Position numbers and translations under genes: made by a program. Below are positions 35,720 through 44,993 of a stretch of 64,000 nt of DNA, piece after piece. The notes beneath the pieces are model-generated. The model was not told the DNA's origin and made no database searches. It saw nothing but the letters and a program-made list of their open reading frames with translations. This stretch comes from Lacibacter sp. H375 (GTDB lineage Bacteria; Bacteroidota; Bacteroidia; Chitinophagales; Chitinophagaceae). The stretch covers positions 1,550,001 to 1,614,000 of the forward strand of contig NZ_JBBKTT010000001.1 of assembly GCF_037892425.1 (NCBI RefSeq), written 5' to 3'. Position 1 is the stretch's first letter, and the number at the start of each line of letters is the position of its first letter.

Positions 35720-36709
35720 ATGGCACAATTACCTACACATAATTCTTCACTTCCTTTTATTAAAGAGAACTGGACGGGCAACCTGCTGAATAGAAAGCAG
35801 CAGTACATCAATCTTGATGGACCTTCTGAACGTTCTTTTGCAGAGCTGCTGAAATGGCAAACTGAAAGGAACCCATTTAAACCATTGAAACGAAATCAGC
35901 AAACGAACATCGACGTTTCAATAAATAAACATATCACGGGCAACAGGGAAGATGGGATTGTTTGGCTGGGACATGCAAGCTTTCTGTTTACATTAGGAGG
36001 AAAGCATTTTATTGTTGACCCGGTATTATACAATGTAGGTCCTTTAAAACGATTTACTCCACTGCCTTGCGATGTGGCAGCATTGAAACAGATCGATTTT
36101 ATTTTGCTGTCGCATAATCATCGTGATCATGCAGATAAAAGAAGTATGATTGAACTGTGTACGTTAAATCCATCCGCAGTTATTCTCACCGGATTAAATA
36201 TTGCTCCATTGTTGCGAAGCTGGAGGATTACGAACCCGATCATTGAAGCAGGTTGGTATCAACAGTATCAAGTGGATACTGATGTGCAGGTAAGTTATTT
36301 GCCGGCAAAACATTGGAATCGCCGGGGCTTGCATGATATGAATGATATGCTGTGGGGGAGTTTTATGTTGCAATCCCCAACGCAAACTATCTATTTTGGT
36401 GCAGACAGTGGTTTAGGAATTCACTACCCGGAAATAGCACAGCTCTTTCCCAAGATTGATGTTGCGATTCTGGGCATTGGCGCCTACAAACCGGAATGGT
36501 TTATGAATACGGCGCATACAAGTCCGGCTGATGCATTGGTGGCGTTTGAACAACTGAATGCAAAACAGCTCATTCCCATGCATCATGGCACATTCGATCT
36601 CAGTGATGAGCCTGTTTTTTATCCTAAACAAGAAATGTTGCTGCTACAGGAGCAACAAGATATCAGTACAGTGCAACATCTTTCCATCGGAAACAAATTC
36701 CAGTTTTAG
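35720..36709 (+). CDS. Metallo-beta-lactamase-fold hydrolase (NAPE-PLD-like)
   Basis: 329 residues from the ATG at 35720, two nt after the upstream stop. A longer frame starts inside the PAQR gene and was rejected. The metal-binding LLSHNHRDHAD motif, then IVWLGHASFLFTLGGKHFIV, then PAKHWNRRGLHD, FGADSGLGIHYPEI and MHHGTFDLSDEP match the NAPE-PLD/RomA-like branch of the fold. It probably cleaves a phosphodiester or lipid substrate with two zinc ions, but the substrate is unknown. The PAQR and peroxidase neighbours hint at membrane-lipid repair, which is inference. Confidence 0.88.
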   Translation: MAQLPTHNSSLPFIKENWTGNLLNRKQQYINLDGPSERSFAELLKWQTERNPFKPLKRNQQTNIDVSINKHITGNREDGIVWLGHASFLFTLGGKHFIVDPVLYNVGPLKRFTPLPCDVAALKQIDFILLSHNHRDHADKRSMIELCTLNPSAVILTGLNIAPLLRSWRITNPIIEAGWYQQYQVDTDVQVSYLPAKHWNRRGLHDMNDMLWGSFMLQSPTQTIYFGADSGLGIHYPEIAQLFPKIDVAILGIGAYKPEWFMNTAHTSPADALVAFEQLNAKQLIPMHHGTFDLSDEPVFYPKQEMLLLQEQQDISTVQHLSIGNKFQF

Positions 36710-36732
36710 TATCTTACTGCAAATCGTTAAGC

Positions 36733-37245
36733 ATGTTCAGCAAAACAGATATTGAGCAATACTTCTCTGCGGAGAAACAAGGCAGCCTTTTTTTTCTTGC
36801 TGTTGGCATTGTTGCTGTCATTGCCGCACTCATTTTATTCTTTGTTTTGAAAACGCCCTTTGTCAAAGGTGCTACAATTCCGATGATCATTGTGGGATTG
36901 ATCGCAGGCGGCATTGGATTTACAATTTATAAACGCAGTGATGATGACAGGATAAGGAATGTTTATGCTTATGATCTGAATCCTGATGAACTCAAGCAAA
37001 AAGAATATCCTCGCATGCAGAAGGTGATGAGGAGTTTCCGGCTGATCATTATTGCTGAAGTATTTTTTTTAGCAGTAGCAATTTTTCTTTTCTTTTATTT
37101 CAGAACGAATACTACCGGGCAATTTTGGAGTGGAGTTGGTGCCGGACTTTTTATCATGGTTGTTGCTGCATTGTTGCTTGATGTTGCTGCGCAAAGTCGT
37201 GCAACAAAATATTCAACAGGGTTAGAAATGTTCATACGCAAGTAA
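36733..37245 (+). CDS. Small membrane protein with four predicted helices
   Basis: 170 residues. Four hydrophobic segments are visible: FFLAVGIVAVIAALILFFVL, IPMIIVGLIAGGIGFTIYK, LIIIAEVFFLAVAIFLFFYF and VGAGLFIMVVAALLLDVAA. A polar loop of ~50 residues joins helices two and three. I do not recognise a family. It is the last gene of the five-gene run that starts with the aldehyde dehydrogenase and ends at a strong shared terminator. Confidence 0.75.
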   Translation: MFSKTDIEQYFSAEKQGSLFFLAVGIVAVIAALILFFVLKTPFVKGATIPMIIVGLIAGGIGFTIYKRSDDDRIRNVYAYDLNPDELKQKEYPRMQKVMRSFRLIIIAEVFFLAVAIFLFFYFRTNTTGQFWSGVGAGLFIMVVAALLLDVAAQSRATKYSTGLEMFIRK

Positions 37246-37288
37246 TCAGCTGAAAGAATAATAATTCAAATCTGAACTCTACCCTAAT

Positions 37289-37324
37289 AAAATATCCCGG
37301 TTGAATTAACAACCGGGATATTTT
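37289..37324. terminator. Bidirectional terminator
   Basis: AAAATATCCCGGTTG (37289-37303) is the exact reverse complement of 37310-37324 across a 6-nt loop, with T tracts on both strands. It lies between the convergent five-gene operon and the second SusD gene. Confidence 0.92.
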
Positions 37325-37364
37325 ATTTTTAACGAAGATCGAATAATCTGGGAGACGATCTAAA

Positions 37365-39005
37365 TTATTTGGGGTTCTTTACTGGAGCACTTCCAGTAGC
37401 TGGAGGATTGTACACAAGTTCATTATCCGGCACATCCCAATAATCAAGGAAGTTATACTCAATAGTAGCATTGGTATTAACAGCTCCCGTTCCTGTAATT
37501 ACCACAGCACCGGTTCTGCCGCCGCCTTGAGCTTTTGGATTAATAACTCCCCAACGTCTTGCATCATAAAATGATAAACCGATAAAAGGTAATGCGACTC
37601 TCCTTTCTCTTCTTAATTCTTCTTTGGCTTGTGCTAAAGTGAGACCGGTATTCGCAACCGCTGCTAGGCCTGCGCCTTGAGACGTTCTTACTGCATCTAT
37701 TGAAGCTAAACCAAGATCAATACTCCCAGTATAGATCAGTGCTTCAGCTTTCATTAATTCATTTTCTTCATAACTACTTGCAAGAAAAAGTTCCTCGCCG
37801 CCTGCATCAGTATTAGTATATACTTTCACACCGGCCATGCCAGTACCTTTGTTTATTAACCTGTAACGTGTGTTAAACACCTGGCCACGATCGCCGTTTC
37901 CGATCCATGTTGCAGTTTGTGCAATATTATTTGCAAGGCGTTTGTCTCCTGTTTTAAAATCCTGTACCAAACGTTCACTTAATTTATAAGTATTACCACC
38001 AGCCAAAGCGTTTTGCACTTTAGATGCAACAGTCCCTGTTGTTGGTGAAAGAAAATCACCTGCAGTGTTAGAACGACCTGTAAACACTTTATCAGTTGCA
38101 AGTACACCGTTTTGTGTAAGTGTGAGAATTGAGTTCCACTGTGTTGCTGTCATTGCAGCAACAGGAGTATTCACCAAAATGTTTCTTGCTTTCAAAGTGT
38201 TGATATTGCGTTTCCACATATCAACAGTTAAAATACCTCCTTTGCCAACCTGGCAAAAACTTGGGATGAGTTTGCCCAGCACTTCACTATAAGCAGTAGT
38301 ACTTGTAGCAGCGTTTAACGTTGTGGCTGCAAGATCAAGTTGTTTGTTAGATTCTGCAATGATTGCTTCTTTCGTTACATAATTAGGATTGGTTGTACCC
38401 GCTGTGTTGTTAATGATGCCGGCATAGTAAATAGATCCAATTCGTGCATAAGCAAAGCCTTTCCACCAATATGCCCATGCCTGGATGGTTGCTTTTTTTG
38501 TTGCTGCGTCCGACGTAAAAGTTGCATTTTCCACAAGCGCAAGAATATTGTTACTTGCATTAATCATCGAATACATATAAGCCCACTCATAATACAGTGT
38601 ATTCTGTCCCTGATTGCTGTTTGTATTAATCAAACGTATCAATGCTAATTGCGTATTTGGCGAATTGGGGTTTAAAACAACAGTGCCGTTATCGAGTGTA
38701 ACCTTATCAGGGCAACCGATTTGATTAATAAAAGCATTCGCTGCTTCTACCTGAATTGCATCGCCCATCATTTCATGAAAGCCAATTGCACCTGACCAGA
38801 AAAAGCCATAAACACCATCTGAATATTTAAGATCTCTAAAGCCATTTCTGTAAATGCCTCCTTGCGCAAGCGCAATAATACCTGCTTCTGTTTTAGCACT
38901 TTCGGGAGTTGGTTGATTCGGATTTTTTACTTCTAGTTGTTTGCTGCACGATATTGCGCCGCTTATAACGATCGTTGTAAAAAGTATGATTCGTAATTTT
39001 TTCAT
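37365..39005 (-). CDS. SusD/RagB family lipoprotein (second pair)
   Basis: 546 residues. Lipoprotein signal MKKLRIILFTTIVISGAISC with Cys20, then KQLEVKNPNQPTPESAKTEA. The C-terminal family signature is ASIDAVRTSQGAGLAAV with LRRERRVALPFIGLSFYDAR and DYWDVPDNELVYNP. Partner of the SusC at 39024-42212, which starts upstream on the same strand with an 18-nt gap. No hydrolase lies next to it, so the nutrient cannot be inferred. It may serve peptides or another polymer. Confidence 0.93.
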   Translation of the reverse strand: MKKLRIILFTTIVISGAISCSKQLEVKNPNQPTPESAKTEAGIIALAQGGIYRNGFRDLKYSDGVYGFFWSGAIGFHEMMGDAIQVEAANAFINQIGCPDKVTLDNGTVVLNPNSPNTQLALIRLINTNSNQGQNTLYYEWAYMYSMINASNNILALVENATFTSDAATKKATIQAWAYWWKGFAYARIGSIYYAGIINNTAGTTNPNYVTKEAIIAESNKQLDLAATTLNAATSTTAYSEVLGKLIPSFCQVGKGGILTVDMWKRNINTLKARNILVNTPVAAMTATQWNSILTLTQNGVLATDKVFTGRSNTAGDFLSPTTGTVASKVQNALAGGNTYKLSERLVQDFKTGDKRLANNIAQTATWIGNGDRGQVFNTRYRLINKGTGMAGVKVYTNTDAGGEELFLASSYEENELMKAEALIYTGSIDLGLASIDAVRTSQGAGLAAVANTGLTLAQAKEELRRERRVALPFIGLSFYDARRWGVINPKAQGGGRTGAVVITGTGAVNTNATIEYNFLDYWDVPDNELVYNPPATGSAPVKNPK

Positions 39006-39023
39006 TGCTTGTTTTTTTAGTTG

Positions 39024-42000
39024 TTAGAAACCAACATTTAATCCTATTTGATAAGTTTTGAGGTTCGGGATTGTATTATGATCCACGCCTCTATCAAACG
39101 CAGAGTTACTTGTACCAGAACTAACTTCTGGATCCATACCGGTATATTTCGTAAATGTTACAATATTGCGGGCCAGTAAAACAAGTTGTAATCTTTGTAT
39201 AAACGGACGGTTTACGAGTTTAGCAAAATCATAAGCAATCGAGATATTACGTAATCTCATAAATGAAGCGTCTTCATAAAAGTAGTTACGTGTTCCATTT
39301 GCCTGTACCTGTGCGTACACACCACGATAAAAAGCAGTGTAAGCACCAGTTTGTCCGTTTATAGTAATAGGCTTAGTGTAATCATGATGGATACCATCAC
39401 GGTACATCCACTGCTTAGTTTGGTTATACAAATGGCTTCCGTAAACCCAATCCCACTGCATGGAGAAACTAAGATTATTAAGGAGTGTTAGATCATTAAT
39501 AAAGGACATATTGAATTTTGGATTTGGATCACCAAAACTTACCTTACCTGGTGTCACAAACGGTTGTTTTGTTGCCTTGTCTACTACCCAGCCATTGCTT
39601 GCAACAACATAGTTTTGTTGCGACGCTTTTGGAATATAAGGAGTTCCGGTAGCAGGGTTTAACTGGTCAACAGCTGTGATTAATAAATTGCCATATAATT
39701 GTCCAATTTTTTCTCCTGCTTTTAGAACATAATTACTGCTTCCTGCATTTGACAACACAACTATTTCTGTTCCGCCTTTCACTGATGTGATCTCCGAAGT
39801 TTGCTTACTGAAGTTGGTTGTAAAGTTCCATGTAACTTTTGAACCTTTATATATGTTAGCGTTCAAAGATGCCTGGAATCCGCTTGACGATAAGCCAAAC
39901 GCATTGTCTCTGACAGTACCTGTACCTGAACTTGGTGCGGCATCAACATTATAGATGGCGTTATCAGTTGTACGACTCCAATAAGTAGCAGAGAGATTAA
40001 GAGTGGGGAACCAAGCTCCTTTCAATCCTTTAAGTGTTATATCCGTTCCAATTTCAAATTCCTTTGAAACCTCAACATCTAGGTTTGGGTTTGGATTACT
40101 TGTTGGAAAAGTAAAAGCTACGTTAGTACCGAGGTTTGCAGTATTCAAAACTAAATAACGATCAAAAGGTCTTGGTTGAATACCGGCTTCACCATAAGCT
40201 GCCCTGATTTTAAATTCAGAAACAATAGAGCCAATTTTGTTATCCTGCCAGAAATTGAATGAGGAAAGTCTTAAGTACGCATCTCCACGAGGGAACGTAA
40301 ATGGTTTTGAACCACCACCGAATGCAGAAGAATAATCACTTCTTACGCCTCCAGATACGCCCGCAATTTCTCCAAACTCAATTCGTTGGTTAATTAAATA
40401 ACCATAGGTTACGAAAGGTTCTGTATAGTCAGATTGGATACGATATGTAACCATCTGGCTGGCCGTGTAAGGAGTATAGAATGGAGCATCTGCACCCCAG
40501 GTGATGTATTGCTTGAAAAGATTTTTTCTGTAATCGAATGCTAACAATGTAGTGGTTTTGATTGGAATATTAATATTGAAGTCCTCTTGAAAATCAGTGT
40601 TAATTGTAGCAGAAGTGATAAAGTTTTGGAAAGTTGTCCTGTATCGGAAATTGTCGATAGAGCCTGAAGTACCCACTGAAGGTGTAGGTGCATAGTTACC
40701 AGTCCACCATCTGGTACCCCAGAATTTCGCACTTGCGTTATCGTCCTGTGGTTTTACATCATATACTGCGTCTTGAGTTTGATAATTTAGTCCGTATTTC
40801 ATATCAAGCTCAACAAATTTTATCGGCTTATAATTCAGGTTGAAGTTTTGTACAACGTCAATCTTATCATCAATACTGTTGGAGTATTGTGTTCTGTAAT
40901 TTGGATTATATCCATTAACACCTGTTGCATCACCAAAATAATATCCGTAACTGCCATCAGGCATTTTGTAATCATAATTGGCAAATGGCCTTGAGTTATT
41001 CAGGGCAAAAAGGATACCCCTACCTGTTGCATCATTTAAGGTATTGCTGGTGTACACTAATTGAGTTGTACTTCTGAACTTTAAATTTTTTGCAAGCTCA
41101 ACACCCAGGTTGGAAAGCAAATTAGAACGGGAATATTTACCATTGTTTCTGAATGTACTTGTTTGTCTGTTATCAGAAACTGCAAAACTGAAATCTACTT
41201 TTTCTCGTGCTCCAGAAATGGTAATGGAATTATTTGTAGTATAAGCATCACGAAAAAACATTTTGTAATGATCATAATAGCGAAGATTTCTATCGTAAGG
41301 TTTACTTGATGTGGTGTTTGGGTCAACCAAGTTTACCTGCACGTTTTCACGATAAACACTTATTGCAGGATCAAGGTTTATAAGATTTCCCGAAGATCCA
41401 ATTACGTCACCGGCTGTATTTGTGGTAAATGGATGGCGATCTGCTTTTTCAACATTTCCTACGTTCAGCATTGTATTTACTGAAACGTTAGATGAAACAT
41501 CAATTCTGATTTTCCCCATTTTCCCCTTCTTAGAAAACAGCTGAATTACACCATTTGCTCCCTGGGCGCCATAAATAGTTGCAGCAGCAGCGCCTTGTAC
41601 AACTTCAATTCGTTCAATACCACTTAAGTCAAGCGAGTTGAGGTCGGTTGCTCGTACTTCAATACCATCAAGCATGATCATAGGCGTAGTACCTCTGTTC
41701 ACAGTATTGATTCCTCGAAGTAAAATGTTCACAGGTCTGCCGGGAGAACCATTGGTACTGCTGATTTGAGCACCAGCAATCTTACCAACCAGCGCTTGGT
41801 CAACCGAAGCTGTTGGTGCAGAAGGCAATTTGTCTGATGTAATTGATTCAACAGAAATACCAAGCTTCTTCTTACTTGTTGCAACACCTGTACCTGTTAC
41901 AACTACTTCGCTTAAGGCTTTGTTATCCGGTGCAAGGGTTATCGTAAGTGAGCTCTCGTTAGCGATTTTAATTTCTTGAGGCTCATAACCAATAGCACTA

Positions 42001-42212
42001 ACCAGAAGAACAGAGTTTGCAGGAGCTTTAATGGTGAAGGAACCGGTAGCGTCTGCGCTTGTTCCGGTTTTACTACTTTTTACCCGAATAGAGGCATTTG
42101 GAATGGGAGACCCGTTGGCTTCTGTTATTTTACCTGTTATCGTTTTCTCCTGTGCAAAGGCTGGAAAAAAGCAAACACAGGCCGCCAGAAGCAGCAGTGC
42201 AATTTTTCTCAT
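39024..42212 (-). CDS. SusC/RagA family TonB-dependent transporter (second pair)
   Basis: 1062 residues. Signal peptide (CVCFFPAFAQ), regulatory-like domain (ITGKITEANGSPIPNASIRV), TonB-box-like LSEVVVTGTGVATSKKKLGI. The plug (LVGKIAGAQISSTNGSPGRP, TPMIMLDGIEVRATDLNSLD) is followed by the barrel with terminal KTYQIGLNVGF. The plug carries the SusC hallmark GAAAATIYGAQGANGVI. It differs in length and plug motifs from the copy at 15422, so the two are not recent duplicates. The 358-nt region upstream has no clear TAnnTTTG box. Confidence 0.94.
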   Translation of the reverse strand: MRKIALLLLAACVCFFPAFAQEKTITGKITEANGSPIPNASIRVKSSKTGTSADATGSFTIKAPANSVLLVSAIGYEPQEIKIANESSLTITLAPDNKALSEVVVTGTGVATSKKKLGISVESITSDKLPSAPTASVDQALVGKIAGAQISSTNGSPGRPVNILLRGINTVNRGTTPMIMLDGIEVRATDLNSLDLSGIERIEVVQGAAAATIYGAQGANGVIQLFSKKGKMGKIRIDVSSNVSVNTMLNVGNVEKADRHPFTTNTAGDVIGSSGNLINLDPAISVYRENVQVNLVDPNTTSSKPYDRNLRYYDHYKMFFRDAYTTNNSITISGAREKVDFSFAVSDNRQTSTFRNNGKYSRSNLLSNLGVELAKNLKFRSTTQLVYTSNTLNDATGRGILFALNNSRPFANYDYKMPDGSYGYYFGDATGVNGYNPNYRTQYSNSIDDKIDVVQNFNLNYKPIKFVELDMKYGLNYQTQDAVYDVKPQDDNASAKFWGTRWWTGNYAPTPSVGTSGSIDNFRYRTTFQNFITSATINTDFQEDFNINIPIKTTTLLAFDYRKNLFKQYITWGADAPFYTPYTASQMVTYRIQSDYTEPFVTYGYLINQRIEFGEIAGVSGGVRSDYSSAFGGGSKPFTFPRGDAYLRLSSFNFWQDNKIGSIVSEFKIRAAYGEAGIQPRPFDRYLVLNTANLGTNVAFTFPTSNPNPNLDVEVSKEFEIGTDITLKGLKGAWFPTLNLSATYWSRTTDNAIYNVDAAPSSGTGTVRDNAFGLSSSGFQASLNANIYKGSKVTWNFTTNFSKQTSEITSVKGGTEIVVLSNAGSSNYVLKAGEKIGQLYGNLLITAVDQLNPATGTPYIPKASQQNYVVASNGWVVDKATKQPFVTPGKVSFGDPNPKFNMSFINDLTLLNNLSFSMQWDWVYGSHLYNQTKQWMYRDGIHHDYTKPITINGQTGAYTAFYRGVYAQVQANGTRNYFYEDASFMRLRNISIAYDFAKLVNRPFIQRLQLVLLARNIVTFTKYTGMDPEVSSGTSNSAFDRGVDHNTIPNLKTYQIGLNVGF

Positions 42213-42570
42213 GTGATTGTTAGTTTTGTTAGTTGATTAAACTAATATAACAAAAATCAACTGCTAGAAAAATCATCCAAGATGAAATTAATTATCTCCA
42301 AAATTTAAAATAGATCAAATTGTAATTTAATTTCTGCTGATATTCAATGGGAAAATGATTTTTTTGGATAAACCGGACAGTTTTGTCAAACAGCTGGAAA
42401 TATTTTTTGTAAGAGGAAATAGATAGTTTGTACTACAAGTGTATAACAGGTTCAAAAGGCACATGTCAGTTAAAGGAAGGCAATTTATTTTTTATATCAG
42501 GCAAATGCGTTTATACAAAGAATGCCTGTGATCCATCCATCGTGATCAAAGTAGTTTAAAAGCTATTTAG
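42213..42570. other. Intergenic gap of 358 nt with no clear gene
   Basis: AT-rich. Contains TAGTTTG near 42424 on the plus strand and CAGGCA/TGCCTG inverted repeats at 42498-42503 and 42523-42528. No conserved ORF, riboswitch or exact minus-strand -7 box was recognised, although the SusC gene must be transcribed from here. Confidence 0.5.
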
Positions 42571-42900
42571 CTAATGTGCTGACACTGCTTTCAACCCAAC
42601 TATCGAAGCAATAAGCGTAGTAATAAAAAACAAACGCCAGAAATCAGCAGGCTCTTTAAAGAATAAAATTCCCATGATCACTGTTCCAACAGCACCGATT
42701 CCTGTCCATACAGCATAGGCTGTTCCGATAGGAAGTGTTTGCGTGGCTTTGTACAATAACAGCATACTGATGCTGAGACAAACGAAGAAACCAATCATCC
42801 AGTAAACAGATGTATTGCCGTTTGTTGCTCTTGCTTTACCCAGACAGGTGGCAAAACCTACTTCAAACAAACCCGCAATGATGAGGATGATCCAATTCAT
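42571..42900 (-). CDS. gdx: SMR family exporter, Gdx (SugE)-like guanidinium exporter
   Basis: 109 residues with four membrane helices. MNWIILIIAGLFEVGFATC contains the essential Glu13, and LPIGTAYAVWTGIGAVGTVI matches the SugE/Gdx subgroup closely, more than EmrE. It exchanges protons for guanidinium or small cations across the inner membrane as a dual-topology dimer. It lies downstream of dusB on the same strand (gap ~40 nt). No guanidine riboswitch is visible, as the upstream space is too short. Assignment to Gdx rather than a drug pump is by motif resemblance. Confidence 0.88.
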   Translation of the reverse strand: MNWIILIIAGLFEVGFATCLGKARATNGNTSVYWMIGFFVCLSISMLLLYKATQTLPIGTAYAVWTGIGAVGTVIMGILFFKEPADFWRLFFITTLIASIVGLKAVSAH

Positions 42901-42942
42901 AAATGATGTTCAATCTGTAAATAATGCCGGGCTGTCTTTATA

Positions 42943-43983
42943 TCAATCCACAGGGCATTTCTCGTGGTAATTGATCAATTCGATTTTGGAAGGAGCAAAT
43001 TCAAAACCACTGAATTTCACAACGATCTCATCCAGCACTGCATCAATTTCTTCAACAGTATTTAAGGTTACGAGTTTGCCACGATATTCTTTTATGTTGG
43101 GAAGACCTTTCAAATAGTTAGCATAGTGACGGCGCATTTCAAAAATGCCCACCTTCGGTCCTTTCCATGTAAAGGATTTATGTAGATGCTTTCTGCAAAC
43201 TTCAACACGTTGCTCAATAGTAGGCGGAGCAAGATGCTCACCTGTCTTTACAAAGTGCTTGATCTCGTTAAAGATCCATGGATAACCAATGGCAGCACGA
43301 CCGATCATCACACCATCAACACCATAACGGTTTTTATACTCCAATGCTTTTTCAGCACTATCAATATCACCATTACCAAAGATTGGGATCTGAATACGTG
43401 GATTGTTTTTCACTTTAGCGATCAATGTCCAGTCAGCTTCACCTTTATACATCTGGCTGCGTGTACGTCCGTGAATGCTCAGGGCTTTAATACCTACATC
43501 CTGCAAACGTTCGGCTACCTCTTCAATGTTCTTGGTATTGTCATCCCACCCCAATCTTGTTTTTACAGTAACAGGTAATGAAGTGGAGTTAACAACGGAG
43601 GCGGTTAACCGCACCATCAGGTCAACATCTTTCAACACACCGGCACCTGCACCTTTCATTGCCACTTTCTTTACCGGGCAACCGAAGTTGATATCAACCA
43701 GGTCAGGATTCACCGTTTCGCAAATACGGGCACTCATGCCTAGCGCTTCTTCATCGCCACCAAAGATCTGGATACCGAAAGGGCGTTCTTCTTCTTCAAA
43801 GTCCAGTTTCTGGCGACTTTTAATGGCATCACGTATCAAACCTTCGCTGCTTATGAACTCACTGAACATCATATCGGCACCATTATCCTTGCAAACTGCA
43901 CGGAATGGCGGATCACTCACATCCTCCATGGGTGCAAGGAGGAGCGGAAACTCAGGAAGCGATATGTTACCTATCTTTACCAC
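42943..43983 (-). CDS. dusB: tRNA dihydrouridine synthase DusB
   Basis: 346 residues from the GTG at 43983, which gives the family start (M)VKIGNISLPEFPLLLAPMED. A TTG six codons upstream is possible. The flavin-dependent barrel carries catalytic Cys102 in INFGCPVKKVAMKGAG, the SIHGRTRSQMYKGEADWTLI motif and GVMIGRAAIGYPW. It reduces uridines in the tRNA D-loop. It is divergent from the CPBP gene at 44027 with only 43 nt between, so promoters must overlap. Confidence 0.95.
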   Translation of the reverse strand: MVKIGNISLPEFPLLLAPMEDVSDPPFRAVCKDNGADMMFSEFISSEGLIRDAIKSRQKLDFEEEERPFGIQIFGGDEEALGMSARICETVNPDLVDINFGCPVKKVAMKGAGAGVLKDVDLMVRLTASVVNSTSLPVTVKTRLGWDDNTKNIEEVAERLQDVGIKALSIHGRTRSQMYKGEADWTLIAKVKNNPRIQIPIFGNGDIDSAEKALEYKNRYGVDGVMIGRAAIGYPWIFNEIKHFVKTGEHLAPPTIEQRVEVCRKHLHKSFTWKGPKVGIFEMRRHYANYLKGLPNIKEYRGKLVTLNTVEEIDAVLDEIVVKFSGFEFAPSKIELINYHEKCPVD

Positions 43984-44026
43984 GTTCAAAAAGAGCTGCA
44001 AATTTAATCAGTTTTCACCAGTAGTT

Positions 44027-44983
44027 ATGTACGAAAATCAGTATCAGCGCAAATTAGAGCCGCCGGTTGAGTTTTTGATCCTCATTGGCATTTGGGTAGG
44101 ATGTTTTGTTTTAGGCAGCGTGGCAGCCATTCCAATCTGGATCGGGATGACCGGGAAATCACTTCTAGACATGCAAAAGGAGATGTTTAACCCCGCAAAT
44201 GTGGATGCGGTGAAGATGATGCAGGTGGTTTCAACCATTATTATCTTTTTTGTGCCTGCTTTTATTACAGCAAGAATTGTATCAAAACAACCATTTGAAC
44301 GTCTGGGTTTCAAAAAAGGATTGCATTTGAATCGGGCAGTTGTAGCCATATTGATTATGTTATGTGCGTTGCCTTTTGTTGGCTTTTTGGCTGAACTAAA
44401 TAAAGCCATACCAATAACTGCATCTATGAAGAAGATGTTTGATGCAATGGAATCGCAGTATGCAGAGCAGGTAAAGCTGATGGCAACATTTAAAACTCCA
44501 ACTGATTATATTGTTGCATTGTTTATCATTGCCTTAATGCCTGCCATTGTTGAAGAGGTATTTTTCAGAGGAGCAATGCAAAGTATTTTTATGCGATGGT
44601 TTAAAATACCATGGCTGGTTATTTTTATCACCGGATTTATTTTCAGTGCTATTCACTTTTCGTGGTATGGATTTATTCCTCGTGTTGCTTTGGGAATGGT
44701 ACTCGGCTATATTTTCTATTACACCGGCAACCTTTGGTACAGCATTATTGCGCATTTCTTTAATAATGCATTGATGGTAACTATTCTTTACTGGCAATAC
44801 ACTAAGGACAAAAAAATTGATATGGAAGTGGGTGACAGTGCTCCGTGGTGGGCGGGTTTGATCAGTGCAGCGGTATTAGTGGGACTGTTTATTCTGCTGA
44901 AAAAACTGATGGTAACAAAAGTGTATCCTGATAGTATTGCGAATGTGCAAAACCAAGCATCGCAAAACCAATATCTTAAATAA
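44027..44983 (+). CDS. CPBP family intramembrane metalloprotease
   Basis: 318 residues from the ATG at 44027. The open frame continues far upstream through dusB on the other strand, but that part is a shadow. About eight membrane helices. The CPBP/Abi motifs are clear: EEVFFRGAMQSIFMRW (EExxxR), FSAIHFSWYGFIPR (FxxxH) and IIAHFFNNALMV (HxxxN). These proteases cleave inside membranes, for example in prenyl-protein processing or bacteriocin self-protection. It is followed after 10 nt by cdsA, so an operon is likely. Confidence 0.92.
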   Translation: MYENQYQRKLEPPVEFLILIGIWVGCFVLGSVAAIPIWIGMTGKSLLDMQKEMFNPANVDAVKMMQVVSTIIIFFVPAFITARIVSKQPFERLGFKKGLHLNRAVVAILIMLCALPFVGFLAELNKAIPITASMKKMFDAMESQYAEQVKLMATFKTPTDYIVALFIIALMPAIVEEVFFRGAMQSIFMRWFKIPWLVIFITGFIFSAIHFSWYGFIPRVALGMVLGYIFYYTGNLWYSIIAHFFNNALMVTILYWQYTKDKKIDMEVGDSAPWWAGLISAAVLVGLFILLKKLMVTKVYPDSIANVQNQASQNQYLK

Positions 44984-44993
44984 TACTTCTTTC

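Noticed and set aside
42901-42942. Guanidine riboswitch ahead of the Gdx-like gene
   Set aside because: Only ~40 nt separate it from dusB and no conserved riboswitch motif is visible.
43475-44026. N-terminal extension of the CPBP protease across dusB
   Set aside because: The extension is antisense to conserved dusB sequence. The ATG at 44027 starts a normal-length protein.
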